Shown here: positions 54,117 to 63,382 of the stretch, one piece after another
Layout of the letters: each line of letters starts with the position of its first letter
Numbering within the stretch: position 1 is the stretch's first letter
Source of the DNA: Sphingomonas sp. Leaf17
Lineage (GTDB): Bacteria > Pseudomonadota > Alphaproteobacteria > Sphingomonadales > Sphingomonadaceae
DNA: 64,000 nucleotides
Reading direction: 5' to 3'
Assembly (NCBI RefSeq): GCF_001421505.1
Contig: NZ_LMKL01000006.1
Location: forward strand, 334,010-398,009
Made by a program: the position numbers and the translations under genes
Notes under the pieces: model-generated
Seen by the model: only the letters and a program-made list of their open reading frames with translations
What the model was told of the DNA's origin: nothing
Database searches by the model: none

Positions 54117-56276
54117 ATGGCGACATTGGTGTTGAGCGCGGTCGGGACGGCGGTGGGCGGTCCGGTCGGCGGGGCGATCGGCGCGCTGATCGGCCAGGCG
54201 GTCGACCGGCGGGTGCTGGGGCCAAAGCGGCGCGAGGGGCCGCGGCTGACCGACCTCGCCGTGCAGACGTCGCGCTACGGCGCGCAGATTCCGCAGGTGT
54301 TCGGGCGGATGCGGGTGGCGGGGACGGTGATCTGGGCGACCGACCTGATCGAGACGCGCGGGACGGCGGGCGGTGGCAAGGGGCAGCCCGGCACGACCAG
54401 CTACAGCTATGCCGCATCGTTCGCGGTGCTGCTGTCGGCGCGGGCGATTGCCGGCGTCGGGCGGATCTGGGCGGATGGAACGCTGCTGCGCGGGGCGGCG
54501 GGCGACCTGAAGGTGGCGGGCCTGTTCCGGCTGCACCGGGGCGGCGAGGCACAGACGCCCGACCCGCTGATCGCGTCGGCCGAAGGGGCGGCGACACCGG
54601 CGCACCGGGGCTGCGCCTATGCGGTGTTCGAGGGGCTGGCGCTGGCCGACTATGGCAACCGCATCCCGTCACTGACGTTCGAGGTGATCGCCGAGGACGG
54701 GCCGGTCGACGTCGGGACGATCGCGCGGGCCATCGCCGATACGGTGACCGGCGACGTGGCGTTTGCGGTCGACGGCTTTGCGGTGGCGGGCGGCAGCGTG
54801 CGCGCGGTGCTGGACACGCTGGCGCAGGCAAGCGGCGCGGTGTTCGCGCTGGACGGCGCGCGGCTGATGCTGCGGGGTGATGACGATGGACCGACCCTGT
54901 CGCTGGTCGATGGCGGCATGGTGGCGGACGGCGCGGATCGGCCGATGGCGCGGGCGATGACGCCGGCCGATCAGGTGCCGCGATCGGTGACGGTGACGCA
55001 TTACGACCCGGCGCGAGACTATCAGGCCGGGTTGCAGCGCGCGCGGCGACCGGGGGCGGGCCTGCGCGAGGAGGATGTCGCGGTGCCTGCGGCGCTGTCG
55101 GCATCGGCGGCCAAGGCGGTGGCACAGGGAATCCTGGCCCGTGCCGAGGCGCAGCGATTCAGCCGGACGCTGGCGATCGGCCCGGCGGCGTTGGCGATTC
55201 CGCCGGGGACGGTGGTGACGATCGCCGGCGAACGCGGCCGGTGGCGGGTGCGCGCGGTGACGGTCGAGCGGATGGCGGGGCGGGTCGCGCTGGTGCCGGC
55301 CGGTGTCGCGACACCGCCGGTTGCAGCGAGTTCCGGCCGGGTGCTGGCGGAGCGTGACGCGGTGATCGGCGCGACGATGCTGGCGGTGGTCGAGACGCTG
55401 CCGCTGGACGACAGCATCCTGACCGCGCCGCGCCTCTCGGTGGTGGCGAGCGGCGGCCCGGGGTGGCGGCGCGCGGCGCTGCTGTACAGTCTGGACGAGG
55501 GCGCAAGCTGGGTCGAGGCCGGCGCGACCGCCCTGCCCGGCGCGATCGGCCGGGTGACGACCCTGCCGGAGGCGGGGGTCGAACCGGGCGACCCGGCGGC
55601 GGCGATGGTCGTGACGCTGGCCGAGGATCACATGCAATTGAGCGATGCCGGGCTTGGCGGGGCGGTGGCCGGCGGGGCGGTGGCGATGGTCGGCGACGAG
55701 GTGATCCGGTTCGGGCGGGCGACGCCCGAAGGCGGGAACCGGTGGCGGCTCGGGATGCTGACGCGCGGTGCGCGCGGGACCGACCATGCCATGACCACGC
55801 ACGCGGTGGGCGACCGGTTCGTGCTGCTGTCGCCCGCGACGATTTGCGCCATCGACCTGCCCGTCGCGGCGATCGGCAGGACGGTGCGAGTCATGGCGGC
55901 CGGGGTCGGCGACCGGGACGGCCCGGTCACGGTCGCGGTGGTGGTGACGGGGGCCTCGGTGCTGCCCCCTGCCCCGACGCTGCTGACAGCGGAACGGCAG
56001 GGTGACGGGACGATCGCCTTGCGCTGGGTCCGCCGCAGCCGCGCCGGGTGGACCGGAACCGACGGTGGCGATGGGCCGCTGATCGAGGAACGCGAGGCCT
56101 ATGTCGTGATGGCCGAGACGGCGGTCGGTATCTTGCGCACTGCCGAAATCGGCATGCCGGCGTATGCGATTCCGCCGGCCGATATCGCCGCCGGCGCCGC
56201 AAGTGTTGCCGTCGCGCAACGCGGTACGATGGGCCTGTCCCGATTCACCCGCCTTTGCCTTCCGGTTGTCGCCTAA
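54117..56276 (+). CDS. Tail hub / host-specificity protein (g15, short form)
   Basis: A 719-aa central tail-tip protein. It starts MATLVLSAVGTAVGGPVGGA, a membrane-like glycine-zipper, and has the GTA/phage tail signature LTDLAVQTSRYGAQIPQVFG and RMRVAGTVIWATDLIETR. RcGTA g15 is about 1300 aa and includes a TIM-barrel domain; this one lacks it, while a TIM-like domain is fused to g12 upstream. C-terminal fibronectin-like repeats are near RWVRRSRAGWTGTDGG. It is the last recognisable gene of the cluster. Confidence 0.88.
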   Translation: MATLVLSAVGTAVGGPVGGAIGALIGQAVDRRVLGPKRREGPRLTDLAVQTSRYGAQIPQVFGRMRVAGTVIWATDLIETRGTAGGGKGQPGTTSYSYAASFAVLLSARAIAGVGRIWADGTLLRGAAGDLKVAGLFRLHRGGEAQTPDPLIASAEGAATPAHRGCAYAVFEGLALADYGNRIPSLTFEVIAEDGPVDVGTIARAIADTVTGDVAFAVDGFAVAGGSVRAVLDTLAQASGAVFALDGARLMLRGDDDGPTLSLVDGGMVADGADRPMARAMTPADQVPRSVTVTHYDPARDYQAGLQRARRPGAGLREEDVAVPAALSASAAKAVAQGILARAEAQRFSRTLAIGPAALAIPPGTVVTIAGERGRWRVRAVTVERMAGRVALVPAGVATPPVAASSGRVLAERDAVIGATMLAVVETLPLDDSILTAPRLSVVASGGPGWRRAALLYSLDEGASWVEAGATALPGAIGRVTTLPEAGVEPGDPAAAMVVTLAEDHMQLSDAGLGGAVAGGAVAMVGDEVIRFGRATPEGGNRWRLGMLTRGARGTDHAMTTHAVGDRFVLLSPATICAIDLPVAAIGRTVRVMAAGVGDRDGPVTVAVVVTGASVLPPAPTLLTAERQGDGTIALRWVRRSRAGWTGTDGGDGPLIEEREAYVVMAETAVGILRTAEIGMPAYAIPPADIAAGAASVAVAQRGTMGLSRFTRLCLPVVA

Positions 56277-56612
56277 GGCCCGGTGACAGACGGATCCCGG
56301 GCAGATCCCCGGGGGCGGGTTGGGCCGTTATGGGGACCGGTACGGCGGCATCGGACAGGGCCTGATGACGGTCGTCGTCGGGCAGGGGGCGACCGTCCGC
56401 CGCACCGTCCGCCGGGGGGTGTATTCGCCGATCCGCCGTCACAGGCACGGGCCGGACAAATCGTTGAATCGGTTGGCGAACACGCCAGAATTGCAGCATC
56501 CTGGCTGTTGTAGATTGGCAACAGTCGCATATTTTTGTTCGCTTGCGCGGAAACCAACCCGGGGGTAGTGAGTTTGCGCTGTCCGTAGTGACACCAAGGA
56601 AAGGGGAATTTT
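56277..56612. other. Non-coding stretch between GTA cluster and ompA
   Basis: 336 bases with no convincing gene. A possible promoter for ompA is TTGTAG (56508-56513) with a 16-base spacer to TATTTT (56530-56535) in the only AT-rich part. No terminator hairpin with a T run is seen directly after g15. No tail-fibre gene follows g15. Confidence 0.45.
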
Positions 56613-57734
56613 ATGCGTAAGCTTGCCGTAATTCTGGCGCTTGCCTCCACCGCTCTCGCAACACCTGCGCTGGCCCGCGACAAGTCGTGGTATGTCGGCG
56701 TCGAGGGTGGCGCGATGATCGTCGAGGATATCGATTACGACGTCAATGGCGTTAACGACGCGACGTCGGTCGATCACGACTATGGCTATGACGTCGGTGG
56801 CGTCATCGGTTACGACTTCGGTGGTTTCCGGGTCGAAACCGAGACCAGCTATCGCAAGGCAACTGTCGACAGCATCTCGTCGACCGTTCGTACGCCGACC
56901 GGCCTCGGCAGCGCAACGTCGCCTGCCGGCAACTATGACTATGCCGGTGGTTCCACCTCGGCGCTCAGCTTCATGCTGAACGGCTTGCTGGACTTCGGTG
57001 CAGACGACGGCATCCAGGGCTTCATCGGCGGCGGTGTCGGCGTTGCTCGCGTGAAGGCAAACTACGCGCTGAACCAGCGTGCAGATTTCCTGAACGATTC
57101 GGACACCGTGTTCGCGTATCAGGGTCTGGCGGGCGTCCGCGCTCCGCTGACCGACCATGTCGACGCGACGCTGAAGTATCGTTTCTTCAACGCCGAGAAC
57201 GTCAAGCTGGTTAGCGCAACGAATACGAACTTCGAGGGTCGTTTCCGTTCGCACAGCATCCTGGGCGGCCTGACCTACAACTTCGGTTCGCCGGTTGAGG
57301 AAGCTGCACCTGCACCCGTCGCACCGGTGCCTGCGCCGCTGCCGCCGGAGCCAGTGCCCGCACCGGCACCGGAGCCCGTCGTCTGCTCGCCTGGTCCGTT
57401 CATCGTGTTCTTCGAATGGGACAAGTCGGATATCACGCCGGAAGCCGGTTCGATCCTCGACAACGCCGTCACGCAATACCAGTCGTGCGGCAACGCACAG
57501 GTCATGCTGGCAGGCTACACCGACAAGTCGGGCGCAGCCTCGTACAACGTCGGCCTGTCGCAGCGTCGCGCGGATTCGGTGAAGGCCTATCTGTCGTCGA
57601 AAGCGATCCCGTCGGGCGTCATCTCGACCGAAGCGTTCGGCGAGACCCGCCCGCGCGTGGACACCGCCGATGGCGTCCGCGAAGTGCAGAACCGTCGCGT
57701 GGAAGTCACGTACGGTCCGGGTTCGGGCAACTAA
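56613..57734 (+). CDS. OmpA-family outer membrane protein
   Basis: A 373-aa outer-membrane protein. Signal peptide MRKLAVILALASTALATPAL, an N-terminal eight-stranded beta-barrel (SWYVGVEGGAMIVEDIDYDV onwards), a Pro/Ala hinge (APAPVAPVPAPLPPEPVPAP), and a C-terminal OmpA domain that binds peptidoglycan (FEWDKSDITPEAGSILDNA, MLAGYTDKSGAASYNVGLSQ). A Cys pair (VVCSPG, QSCGNA) may form a disulphide. Codons differ from the neighbours (more GGT, GTT, CGT), as in highly expressed genes. AAGGAAAGGGG is a strong ribosome-binding site. Confidence 0.95.
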   Translation: MRKLAVILALASTALATPALARDKSWYVGVEGGAMIVEDIDYDVNGVNDATSVDHDYGYDVGGVIGYDFGGFRVETETSYRKATVDSISSTVRTPTGLGSATSPAGNYDYAGGSTSALSFMLNGLLDFGADDGIQGFIGGGVGVARVKANYALNQRADFLNDSDTVFAYQGLAGVRAPLTDHVDATLKYRFFNAENVKLVSATNTNFEGRFRSHSILGGLTYNFGSPVEEAAPAPVAPVPAPLPPEPVPAPAPEPVVCSPGPFIVFFEWDKSDITPEAGSILDNAVTQYQSCGNAQVMLAGYTDKSGAASYNVGLSQRRADSVKAYLSSKAIPSGVISTEAFGETRPRVDTADGVREVQNRRVEVTYGPGSGN

Positions 57735-57776
57735 GCCTGATACCTGTTTCCCGGTTTCGCGACCGGGATGAATTTG

Positions 57777-57806
57777 GGGAGGTCGGCATTGCCGGCCTCC
57801 CTTTTT
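57777..57806 (+). terminator. Rho-independent terminator of ompA
   Basis: GGGAGGTCGGC and GCCGGCCTCCC (one G-U) pair around the loop ATT and are followed by TTTTT. It lies about 40 bases after the stop codon. Confidence 0.92.
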
Positions 57807-58504
57807 CTTTGCCTGAGAAGGACCGGGCGGTGCTGGTTCCCGCCCTTCGCTTTATCTTCCCTGGGACCGATCGACATTCTTGGCGCTGGCGCTGACACTA
57901 ACCGCCAGCGTGTCAGCCATTCCATCGAATGCCGGGAACTCGAACCATGAAGGGCAACCTTTGTGGCTAGAGATCCTGGAGCGAGGCCGGGATGACGACA
58001 AACATCAGATCCCCCTCCCGGCTCGACATGCCATGGCCACGAAAGCCCCGTCTGAAGGAGAAATCGTGTTCGCGCGGAGGCTCGGAAGGACGCGGAGGTG
58101 TGGTAGGTGCGGCCGCCTGGCCCTGTCATCTCGATGGTTCGATGGGGGAACGCCGCCAATACGGCCAGCACGACACCTCTGCGTTGTCAGCGCCTCCGCG
58201 CGCGCAATGTCTTGTGTCTGGCCCAGACGAACCCGAGGCTGGATGTCGATCCGTCCCCGTAGATTCCTGTATCCGTCCGTTATCCCGGACGTGATGGCGG
58301 ATTCAACGCCATGGACCTTAGCTTCCGCAGCTCTGGATCCGGGCCTGCGCCGGGATGTCGAAACCCGTGTACGGATGTCATGGAAACCCGCCCTGACATC
58401 CTGCTGCGCCGCAGGTCCGGGACCGGCCGCGGCGCAATGGCCTAGTGGCAAGCGTGCCGGCGTTCGCTATGGCGGAGCATCATTTTTGAAGACGGACATT
58501 TTCG
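57807..58504. other. 700-base gene-free, repeat-containing gap
   Basis: No reading frame here looks coding. GCTGACAC at 57890-57897 is matched by GTGTCAGC at 57909-57916. Two GCGGAGG-rich stretches near 58073-58101 and 58170-58198 (GCGCGGAGGCTCGG and its inverted relative CGCCTCCGCGCGCG) are imperfect inverted copies of each other. The region before ugd has no obvious sigma70 promoter. Confidence 0.5.
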
Positions 58505-59806
58505 ATGCGGATTACGATGATCGGTTCGGGCTATGTCGGCCTGGTGTCGGGTGCCTGCTTCTCCGACTTCGGCCATGACGTCGTCTGCGTCGACAAGGAC
58601 GCGGGCAAGATCGCGGCGCTGGAAGCGGGGCGGATGCCGATCTACGAGCCGGGGCTGGAGCAGCTGGTCGCGAGCAACGTTGTGGCGGGACGGCTGCGCT
58701 TCACGACTGATCTGGCATCGGCGGTCGCGGGGGCCGATGCGATCTTCATCGCGGTCGGCACGCCATCGCGGCGCGGCGACGGCCATGCCGACCTGAGTTA
58801 TGTCTTTGCCGCGACCGAGGAGATCGCGACCGCGCTGACCGGGCCGACGGTGGTCGTGACCAAGTCGACGGTGCCGGTCGGAACCGGCGACAAGGTCGAG
58901 GCGATCCTGCACGCCGCCCGCCCCGAACTGGACATCGCGGTCGTCTCCAACCCCGAATTCCTGCGCGAAGGGGCCGCGATCGGCGATTTCAAGCGGCCCG
59001 ACCGGATCGTGATCGGCACCGAGGATGCGCGCGCGCGATCGGTGATGCATGCGGTCTATCGGCCGCTGTACCTGAATGAAAGTCCGATCCTGTTCGTCGG
59101 ACGCCGCACGTCCGAGCTTATCAAATATGCCGCCAACGCGTTCCTGGCGACCAAGATCACCTTCATCAACGAGATCGCCGACCTGTGCGAGGCGGTCGGC
59201 GCAGACGTGCAGGATGTGTCGCGCGGGATCGGGCTGGACAACCGGATCGGCAAGAAGTTCCTGCATGCCGGGCCGGGCTATGGCGGGTCGTGTTTCCCCA
59301 AGGATACGCTGGCGCTGCTGAAGACGGCGGAGGATTACCAGACGCCGGTGCGGATCGTCGAGGCGGTGGTGCAGGTCAACGACAGCCGCAAGCGGGCGAT
59401 GGGGCGCAAGGTCATCCACGCGCTCGGCGACGAGACGCGGGGCAGGACGGTCGCGATGCTGGGGCTGACGTTCAAGCCGAACACCGACGACATGCGCGAT
59501 GCGCCGTCGATCGCGATCGCGCTGGCGCTGAAGGATGCAGGCATTGCGGTGCGGGCGCATGACCCGGAGGGAATGGACGCGGCCCGCGCGCTGATGCCGG
59601 ACCTGACCTTCTGCACCGACGCCTATGAAGCGGCGCGGGGCGCGGATGCGGTGGTGATCGTGACCGAATGGGACGCCTATCGGGCGCTTGACCTCGCCAA
59701 GCTGGGCGAGGTGATGGCGGGTCGGGTGATGGTCGACCTGCGCAACGTGTATAACCGCGAGACAGTGGAAGCCGCGGGCTTCGCCTATACCGCGGTCGGC
59801 CGCTGA
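58505..59806 (+). CDS. ugd: UDP-glucose 6-dehydrogenase
   Basis: Oxidises UDP-glucose to UDP-glucuronate for capsule or exopolysaccharide. The 433-aa protein has the NAD fold GSGYVGLVSG at 7-16, TKSTVPVGTG, SNPEFLREGAA, and the catalytic Cys263 in GPGYGGSCFPKDTLAL. Length is normal. Its 3' end overlaps ygfZ tail-to-tail by 22 bases. No polysaccharide genes lie nearby. Confidence 0.96.
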   Translation: MRITMIGSGYVGLVSGACFSDFGHDVVCVDKDAGKIAALEAGRMPIYEPGLEQLVASNVVAGRLRFTTDLASAVAGADAIFIAVGTPSRRGDGHADLSYVFAATEEIATALTGPTVVVTKSTVPVGTGDKVEAILHAARPELDIAVVSNPEFLREGAAIGDFKRPDRIVIGTEDARARSVMHAVYRPLYLNESPILFVGRRTSELIKYAANAFLATKITFINEIADLCEAVGADVQDVSRGIGLDNRIGKKFLHAGPGYGGSCFPKDTLALLKTAEDYQTPVRIVEAVVQVNDSRKRAMGRKVIHALGDETRGRTVAMLGLTFKPNTDDMRDAPSIAIALALKDAGIAVRAHDPEGMDAARALMPDLTFCTDAYEAARGADAVVIVTEWDAYRALDLAKLGEVMAGRVMVDLRNVYNRETVEAAGFAYTAVGR

Positions 59807-60531
59807 TCCTCGGCGAGCGCGGCGGCCAGCCAGTCGGGGCGTAGCGCATCACCGATCGCCTCGACCCGGCGATGTTCGATCATCAGGCCGAGGTCGGGAT
59901 AGGTGACGCGCGTGCGGTCGGTTTCCGGGCCGATCGGCGCGACGACCAGCCGCCGGTTTACCTTGGACCGGTGGTGCATCCGGGCGGTGTTCTCCTGCCC
60001 GACATAGCATCCCTTGGTATAACTGACGCCGTTCAGCGCATCGGCGTTGCATTCGAGCCACAGGGTCGCGCCGGCCCCGAGTTCAGCGACGCCTTCGGTC
60101 ACGCCGAGCGACAGGCGGTGCGCGCGCCAGCCCGTCGCGGGCGCGGCGGCGGGGCCGAGCCAGCGACGCCCCAGTGCGGGCAGGCGCGGATCAGGCACGC
60201 CCTCCCCGCCCTCCAGCGACCAGTGCACCGCGAGATCGTCGCGCGCGATGGTGATCGCGCGGCGCAGGCGGTACATCGACAGGCGGCGCGTCAATGCGTC
60301 GGCCTGATCCGCCTCGCAATCGACCAGCACATCGTCGCCGTCTCCCCACAGGATGAAGTCGAACAGAACCTTGCCCTGGGGCGACAGCAACGCCGCCCAG
60401 CGCGGCGTATCCGGCCCAAGGCCAACGGTGTCGTTGGTCACCAGCCCCTGCAGAAATCCGCGTACGTCCTGGCCAGCCAGCCGCAGCACCGCGCGGTCGG
60501 CCAGCATCGTTGCCGGGGTGGTGTCATCCAT
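59785..60531 (-). CDS. ygfZ: YgfZ/GcvT-fold folate-binding protein
   Basis: A 248-aa tetrahydrofolate-dependent protein that helps maintain Fe-S cluster enzymes. The diagnostic motif KGCYVGQENTARMHHRSKVN with its conserved Cys is present, along with ALLSPQGKVLFDFILW. The gene is divergent from pyrC and overlaps the end of ugd on the opposite strand. It is slightly shorter than E. coli YgfZ (326 aa), typical of alphaproteobacterial forms. Confidence 0.92.
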   Translation of the reverse strand: MDDTTPATMLADRAVLRLAGQDVRGFLQGLVTNDTVGLGPDTPRWAALLSPQGKVLFDFILWGDGDDVLVDCEADQADALTRRLSMYRLRRAITIARDDLAVHWSLEGGEGVPDPRLPALGRRWLGPAAAPATGWRAHRLSLGVTEGVAELGAGATLWLECNADALNGVSYTKGCYVGQENTARMHHRSKVNRRLVVAPIGPETDRTRVTYPDLGLMIEHRRVEAIGDALRPDWLAAALAEDQRPTAV

Positions 60532-60575
60532 CCCCGCTAGGTAGGGAGGGTGACGCAGCAGCGAAAGGGCAAGTG

Positions 60576-61901
60576 ATGGCGACGTTCGATCTCAAGCTGA
60601 CCGGCGGGACGGTCCATACCCCCGGCGGACCGGTTCAGGCCGATGTCGGCGTGCGCGACGGGCGGATCGTGGAGATCGGCGCGCAGGGCAATGCGGGGCG
60701 GACGATCGACTGCACCGGCCTCGACATCCTGCCCGGCGTCATCGACACACAGGTGCATTTTCGCGAACCCGGCCTGGTCCACAAGGAGGATCTGGAAAGC
60801 GGCAGCCGCGCGGCGGTGATGGGCGGCGTGACCGCGGTGTTCGAGATGCCGAACACCAACCCCAACACCGACAGCGAGGCGGCGATCGCCGACAAGCTGG
60901 CGCGCGCGAAGACGATGTGGTGCGACCACGCCTTCTATGTCGGCGCGACCAACCACAATGCCGCCGACTTGGCGCGGCTGGAGCGGTTGCCGGGGACGGC
61001 GGGCGTCAAGATCTTCATGGGGTCGTCGACCGGCGACCTGCTGGTGTCCGAGGACTCGCAACTGGCCGAGGTGCTGGCGAGCGGCCATCGCCGCGTTGCT
61101 ATCCATGCCGAGGACGAGGACCGGATGAACGCGCGGGCCGCGACTCACCGGATCGACGGGGATCCCGCCTCGCATCCAGTGTGGCGCGACGACGAGAGCG
61201 CGCTGATCGCCACCACGCGGATCCTGCGGCTGGCGCGTGCAGCGGGGCGGCGGATCCATATCCTGCACGTCACCACCCCGGCCGAACTGGAACTGATCGC
61301 CCGGAACAAGGACATCGCCACCTGTGAAGTCACGCCGCAGCATCTGACGCTGGCGGGTGAGGATGCGTATCCGCGGCTCGGCACCTGGGCGCAGATGAAC
61401 CCGCCGATCCGCTCCGGCGCGCACCGCGACGGCCTGTGGCACTGGCTGAACCAGGGCGCGCCGGACGTGATCGGGTCGGACCACGCGCCGCATACGCGCG
61501 AGGAAAAGGCGCGGCCCTATCCGCAGTCGCCATCGGGCATGCCGGGGGTGCAGACGCTGCTGCCGCTGCTGCTCGACCATGCGAGCAAGGGACGGTTGTC
61601 GTTGCAGCGGGTGATCGAGCTGACCAGTGCTGGCGCGCAGCGGATTTTCGGGATTTCGGGCAAGGGGCGGATCGCGGTCGGCTACGACGCCGATTTCACG
61701 ATCGTCGACCTGAAGGCGCGCTGGACGATCGAGGACAGCTGGTTGCAGTCGCGGTGCGGCTGGTCACCCTTTACGGGCGAGACGCTGACGGGCAAGCCGA
61801 TGGGGACGATCGTGCGCGGGTCGGTCGCGATGTGGGACGGGGCATTGGGCGATGCCGCCACCGGGAGGCCGATCCGGTTCGAGTCGGTGGAATACGGCTG
61901 A
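60576..61901 (+). CDS. Dihydroorotase (QxH variant)
   Basis: An amidohydrolase of 441 aa predicted to cyclise carbamoyl-aspartate in pyrimidine synthesis. The metal motif reads DTQVHFREPG (57-66), where Gln59 stands in place of the first His of HxH. The other ligands are present: Lys145 in GVKIFMGSS, His177, His231 and Asp302 in IGSDHAPHT. This subtype is common in alphaproteobacteria. AAAGGG precedes the ATG at 60576. No other pyrimidine genes are adjacent, so an exact role beside a canonical enzyme cannot be told. Confidence 0.88.
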   Translation: MATFDLKLTGGTVHTPGGPVQADVGVRDGRIVEIGAQGNAGRTIDCTGLDILPGVIDTQVHFREPGLVHKEDLESGSRAAVMGGVTAVFEMPNTNPNTDSEAAIADKLARAKTMWCDHAFYVGATNHNAADLARLERLPGTAGVKIFMGSSTGDLLVSEDSQLAEVLASGHRRVAIHAEDEDRMNARAATHRIDGDPASHPVWRDDESALIATTRILRLARAAGRRIHILHVTTPAELELIARNKDIATCEVTPQHLTLAGEDAYPRLGTWAQMNPPIRSGAHRDGLWHWLNQGAPDVIGSDHAPHTREEKARPYPQSPSGMPGVQTLLPLLLDHASKGRLSLQRVIELTSAGAQRIFGISGKGRIAVGYDADFTIVDLKARWTIEDSWLQSRCGWSPFTGETLTGKPMGTIVRGSVAMWDGALGDAATGRPIRFESVEYG

Positions 61902-62014
61902 GGGCATCCGTTCTCCGGCGAACGCAGGAGTCCCGCGACCCAAGGGATTCGCTGTTCGGCACTGGGTTCCGGCGTACGCAGGCACACGGGTATGCGTCGG
62001 GCGGCTTGTGAACC
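61902..62014. repeat. Degenerate palindromic repeats after the dihydroorotase gene
   Basis: TTCTCCGGCGAACGCAGGAG (61911-61930) and GTTCCGGCGTACGCAGGCAC (from about 61966), the latter followed by ACGGGT, resemble the GTTCCTGCG-NN-CGCAGGAAC-ACGGG element found twice in the GTA cluster but with mismatches. Confidence 0.5.
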
Positions 62015-62362
62015 CTAAGCCGCCGCTTCTTGTGCAAGCCGGTCGAGCCACGCGCGGGCCTGTTTCGGTTCGCCGACCGCGCTGGCGCTGACAACACCGC
62101 GCGCGGCGAGGAACGCGGCGTGAAGCGCGAACGGCTCCATCAACAGGCGGTCGCGCATATCGGCGATGGTGTCGGCCATCTCCGACAGCGCGGCGATGGT
62201 CGGGGCGATCGCCGCGCGGGTCTTGCGATCCGCCTGATGATCGAACAGCCCCCAGTGCCCGGCGGCGGTACGTTCCAGCGCGGCGATCAGCGTCGCGCGA
62301 TAGTCCGCCTCCAGGTCGATGCGCTGGGTGTCGAGGCGTTCGAGACGGTCTGCTTTGGCCAT
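62015..62362 (-). CDS. Conserved hypothetical protein, mostly helical
   Basis: A 115-aa cytosolic protein from ATG 62362: MAKADRLERLDTQRIDLEAD then helices with AALERTAAGHWGLFDHQADR and TIADMRDRLLMEPFALHAAF. I do not recognise a functional domain. It is convergent with the dihydroorotase gene. Related small proteins are likely restricted to sphingomonads; function unknown. Confidence 0.7.
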   Translation of the reverse strand: MAKADRLERLDTQRIDLEADYRATLIAALERTAAGHWGLFDHQADRKTRAAIAPTIAALSEMADTIADMRDRLLMEPFALHAAFLAARGVVSASAVGEPKQARAWLDRLAQEAAA

Positions 62363-62446
62363 GGCCGTGCGGTGTAGGGGTTGGGCGCGCGGCGTCAATT
62401 GCGGGTGTGGAGGCGGAGAAGCGTCATTCGCCATGATCCATCCGTC

Positions 62447-62567
62447 ATCCCGGACTTGATCCGGGATCCATGGCCGCGCGTACCGGACGTCGTGTCGTGG
62501 GAGGTGGCGCGGGCCGGATCAGCAGACGCGTCCGGGCTTCGTCGCGACACGGGCGAAGCCCGTGTCG
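62447..62567. repeat. Two hairpins downstream of eipA
   Basis: ATCCCGGA-CTTGA-TCCGGGAT at 62447-62467 and CGACACGGGC-GAA-GCCCGTGTCG at 62545-62567 are perfect stems of 8 and 10 bp. They lie in a gene-free gap and end transcription or protect mRNA of the minus-strand eipA gene. Confidence 0.6.
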
Positions 62568-62635
62568 TCGGTCGGGGCTTTGCCCCGCCGGCCGGGCTTG
62601 CCGGAGTCAGGCGCGTCGCGCCTGCCCGGCTGCGC

Positions 62636-63382
62636 CTAGAACGGCAACCACTTCGATTTGTGGCTGAACTTCATGTACCCCACGTTGACGCCCGCGCGCC
62701 AGCCGACGCCCAGCCGGACCGGGATCAGCACGACGTTGCCGCGCCGCAGATAGGTCGCGGCGAACCCACCGACGAGGTACAGCCGCCCCTCCGCCGCCGG
62801 GAAGCGCTTGAACAGCTCCTCGGTGTCGTAAAGGTTGTAGACCAGCACGAAGACCTTGTTCGCGTCGCCGCCGACGTCGAACCCGACCGACGGGCCGGTC
62901 CAGTATACGGGCTGCTGCCCCTCCACCTTGTGGGTCATGATGCCGGAGCCATAGCGCAGCCCGACGACGAACGCGCCCGACGCCTCGCGCCCGGCGATAT
63001 AGGCGTTGGGCTGGCCCTGTTCCTTCAGGATCTTCTCGATGATTCCGCCGAAGCCGGCCGCCCCCTTGCCGAACACGTCCTCGCCCGCGCCGATCAGGTC
63101 GTCGCGCTTGAAGGTGTCGGCCGCCTGCGTGGTCGCGGTGGCGCGCTGCTCCGCCTGCGCCTGCTGCACGGGCGTGATCGGGGGCGGCGCATCGGTGTCG
63201 ACCGGGACGGGTTCATCGCGATAGGCGGCGGGGGGCGGATTGTCCGCCGGCGGCGGCGTGGCCAGATCGCCATCGACCGCACGATTCGGGTCGATCGTCC
63301 GCACCTGCGCCTGGACGACACCACCCGGGATCATGACGGCCAGCCCCAGTCCCAGCCCCAAGGCTCGCCATATTCCGCGCAT
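62636..63382 (-). CDS. DUF1134 / EipA-family cell-envelope protein
   Basis: An exported protein of 248 aa. From ATG 63382 the signal sequence is MRGIWRALGLGLGLAVMIPG followed by GVVQAQ. A Pro/Ala-rich linker leads to the DUF1134 domain (FGKGAAGFGGIIEKILKEQG, GLRYGSGIMTHKVEGQQPVY, WTGPSVGFDVGGDANKVFVL). The Brucella homologue EipA is required for envelope integrity; periplasmic action is inferred. An ATG further upstream gives a longer N-terminus without a signal peptide. Confidence 0.9.
   Translation of the reverse strand: MRGIWRALGLGLGLAVMIPGGVVQAQVRTIDPNRAVDGDLATPPPADNPPPAAYRDEPVPVDTDAPPPITPVQQAQAEQRATATTQAADTFKRDDLIGAGEDVFGKGAAGFGGIIEKILKEQGQPNAYIAGREASGAFVVGLRYGSGIMTHKVEGQQPVYWTGPSVGFDVGGDANKVFVLVYNLYDTEELFKRFPAAEGRLYLVGGFAATYLRRGNVVLIPVRLGVGWRAGVNVGYMKFSHKSKWLPF

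Noticed and set aside
40586..56276. Intact prophage
   Set aside because: There are no integrase, repressor, replication or lysis genes and no attachment-site repeats in the window; base composition matches the chromosome except in the small insert.
56283..56513. Possible tail-fibre remnant after g15
   Set aside because: The frame has proline/arginine-rich shadow composition and no similarity to fibre proteins that I can see.
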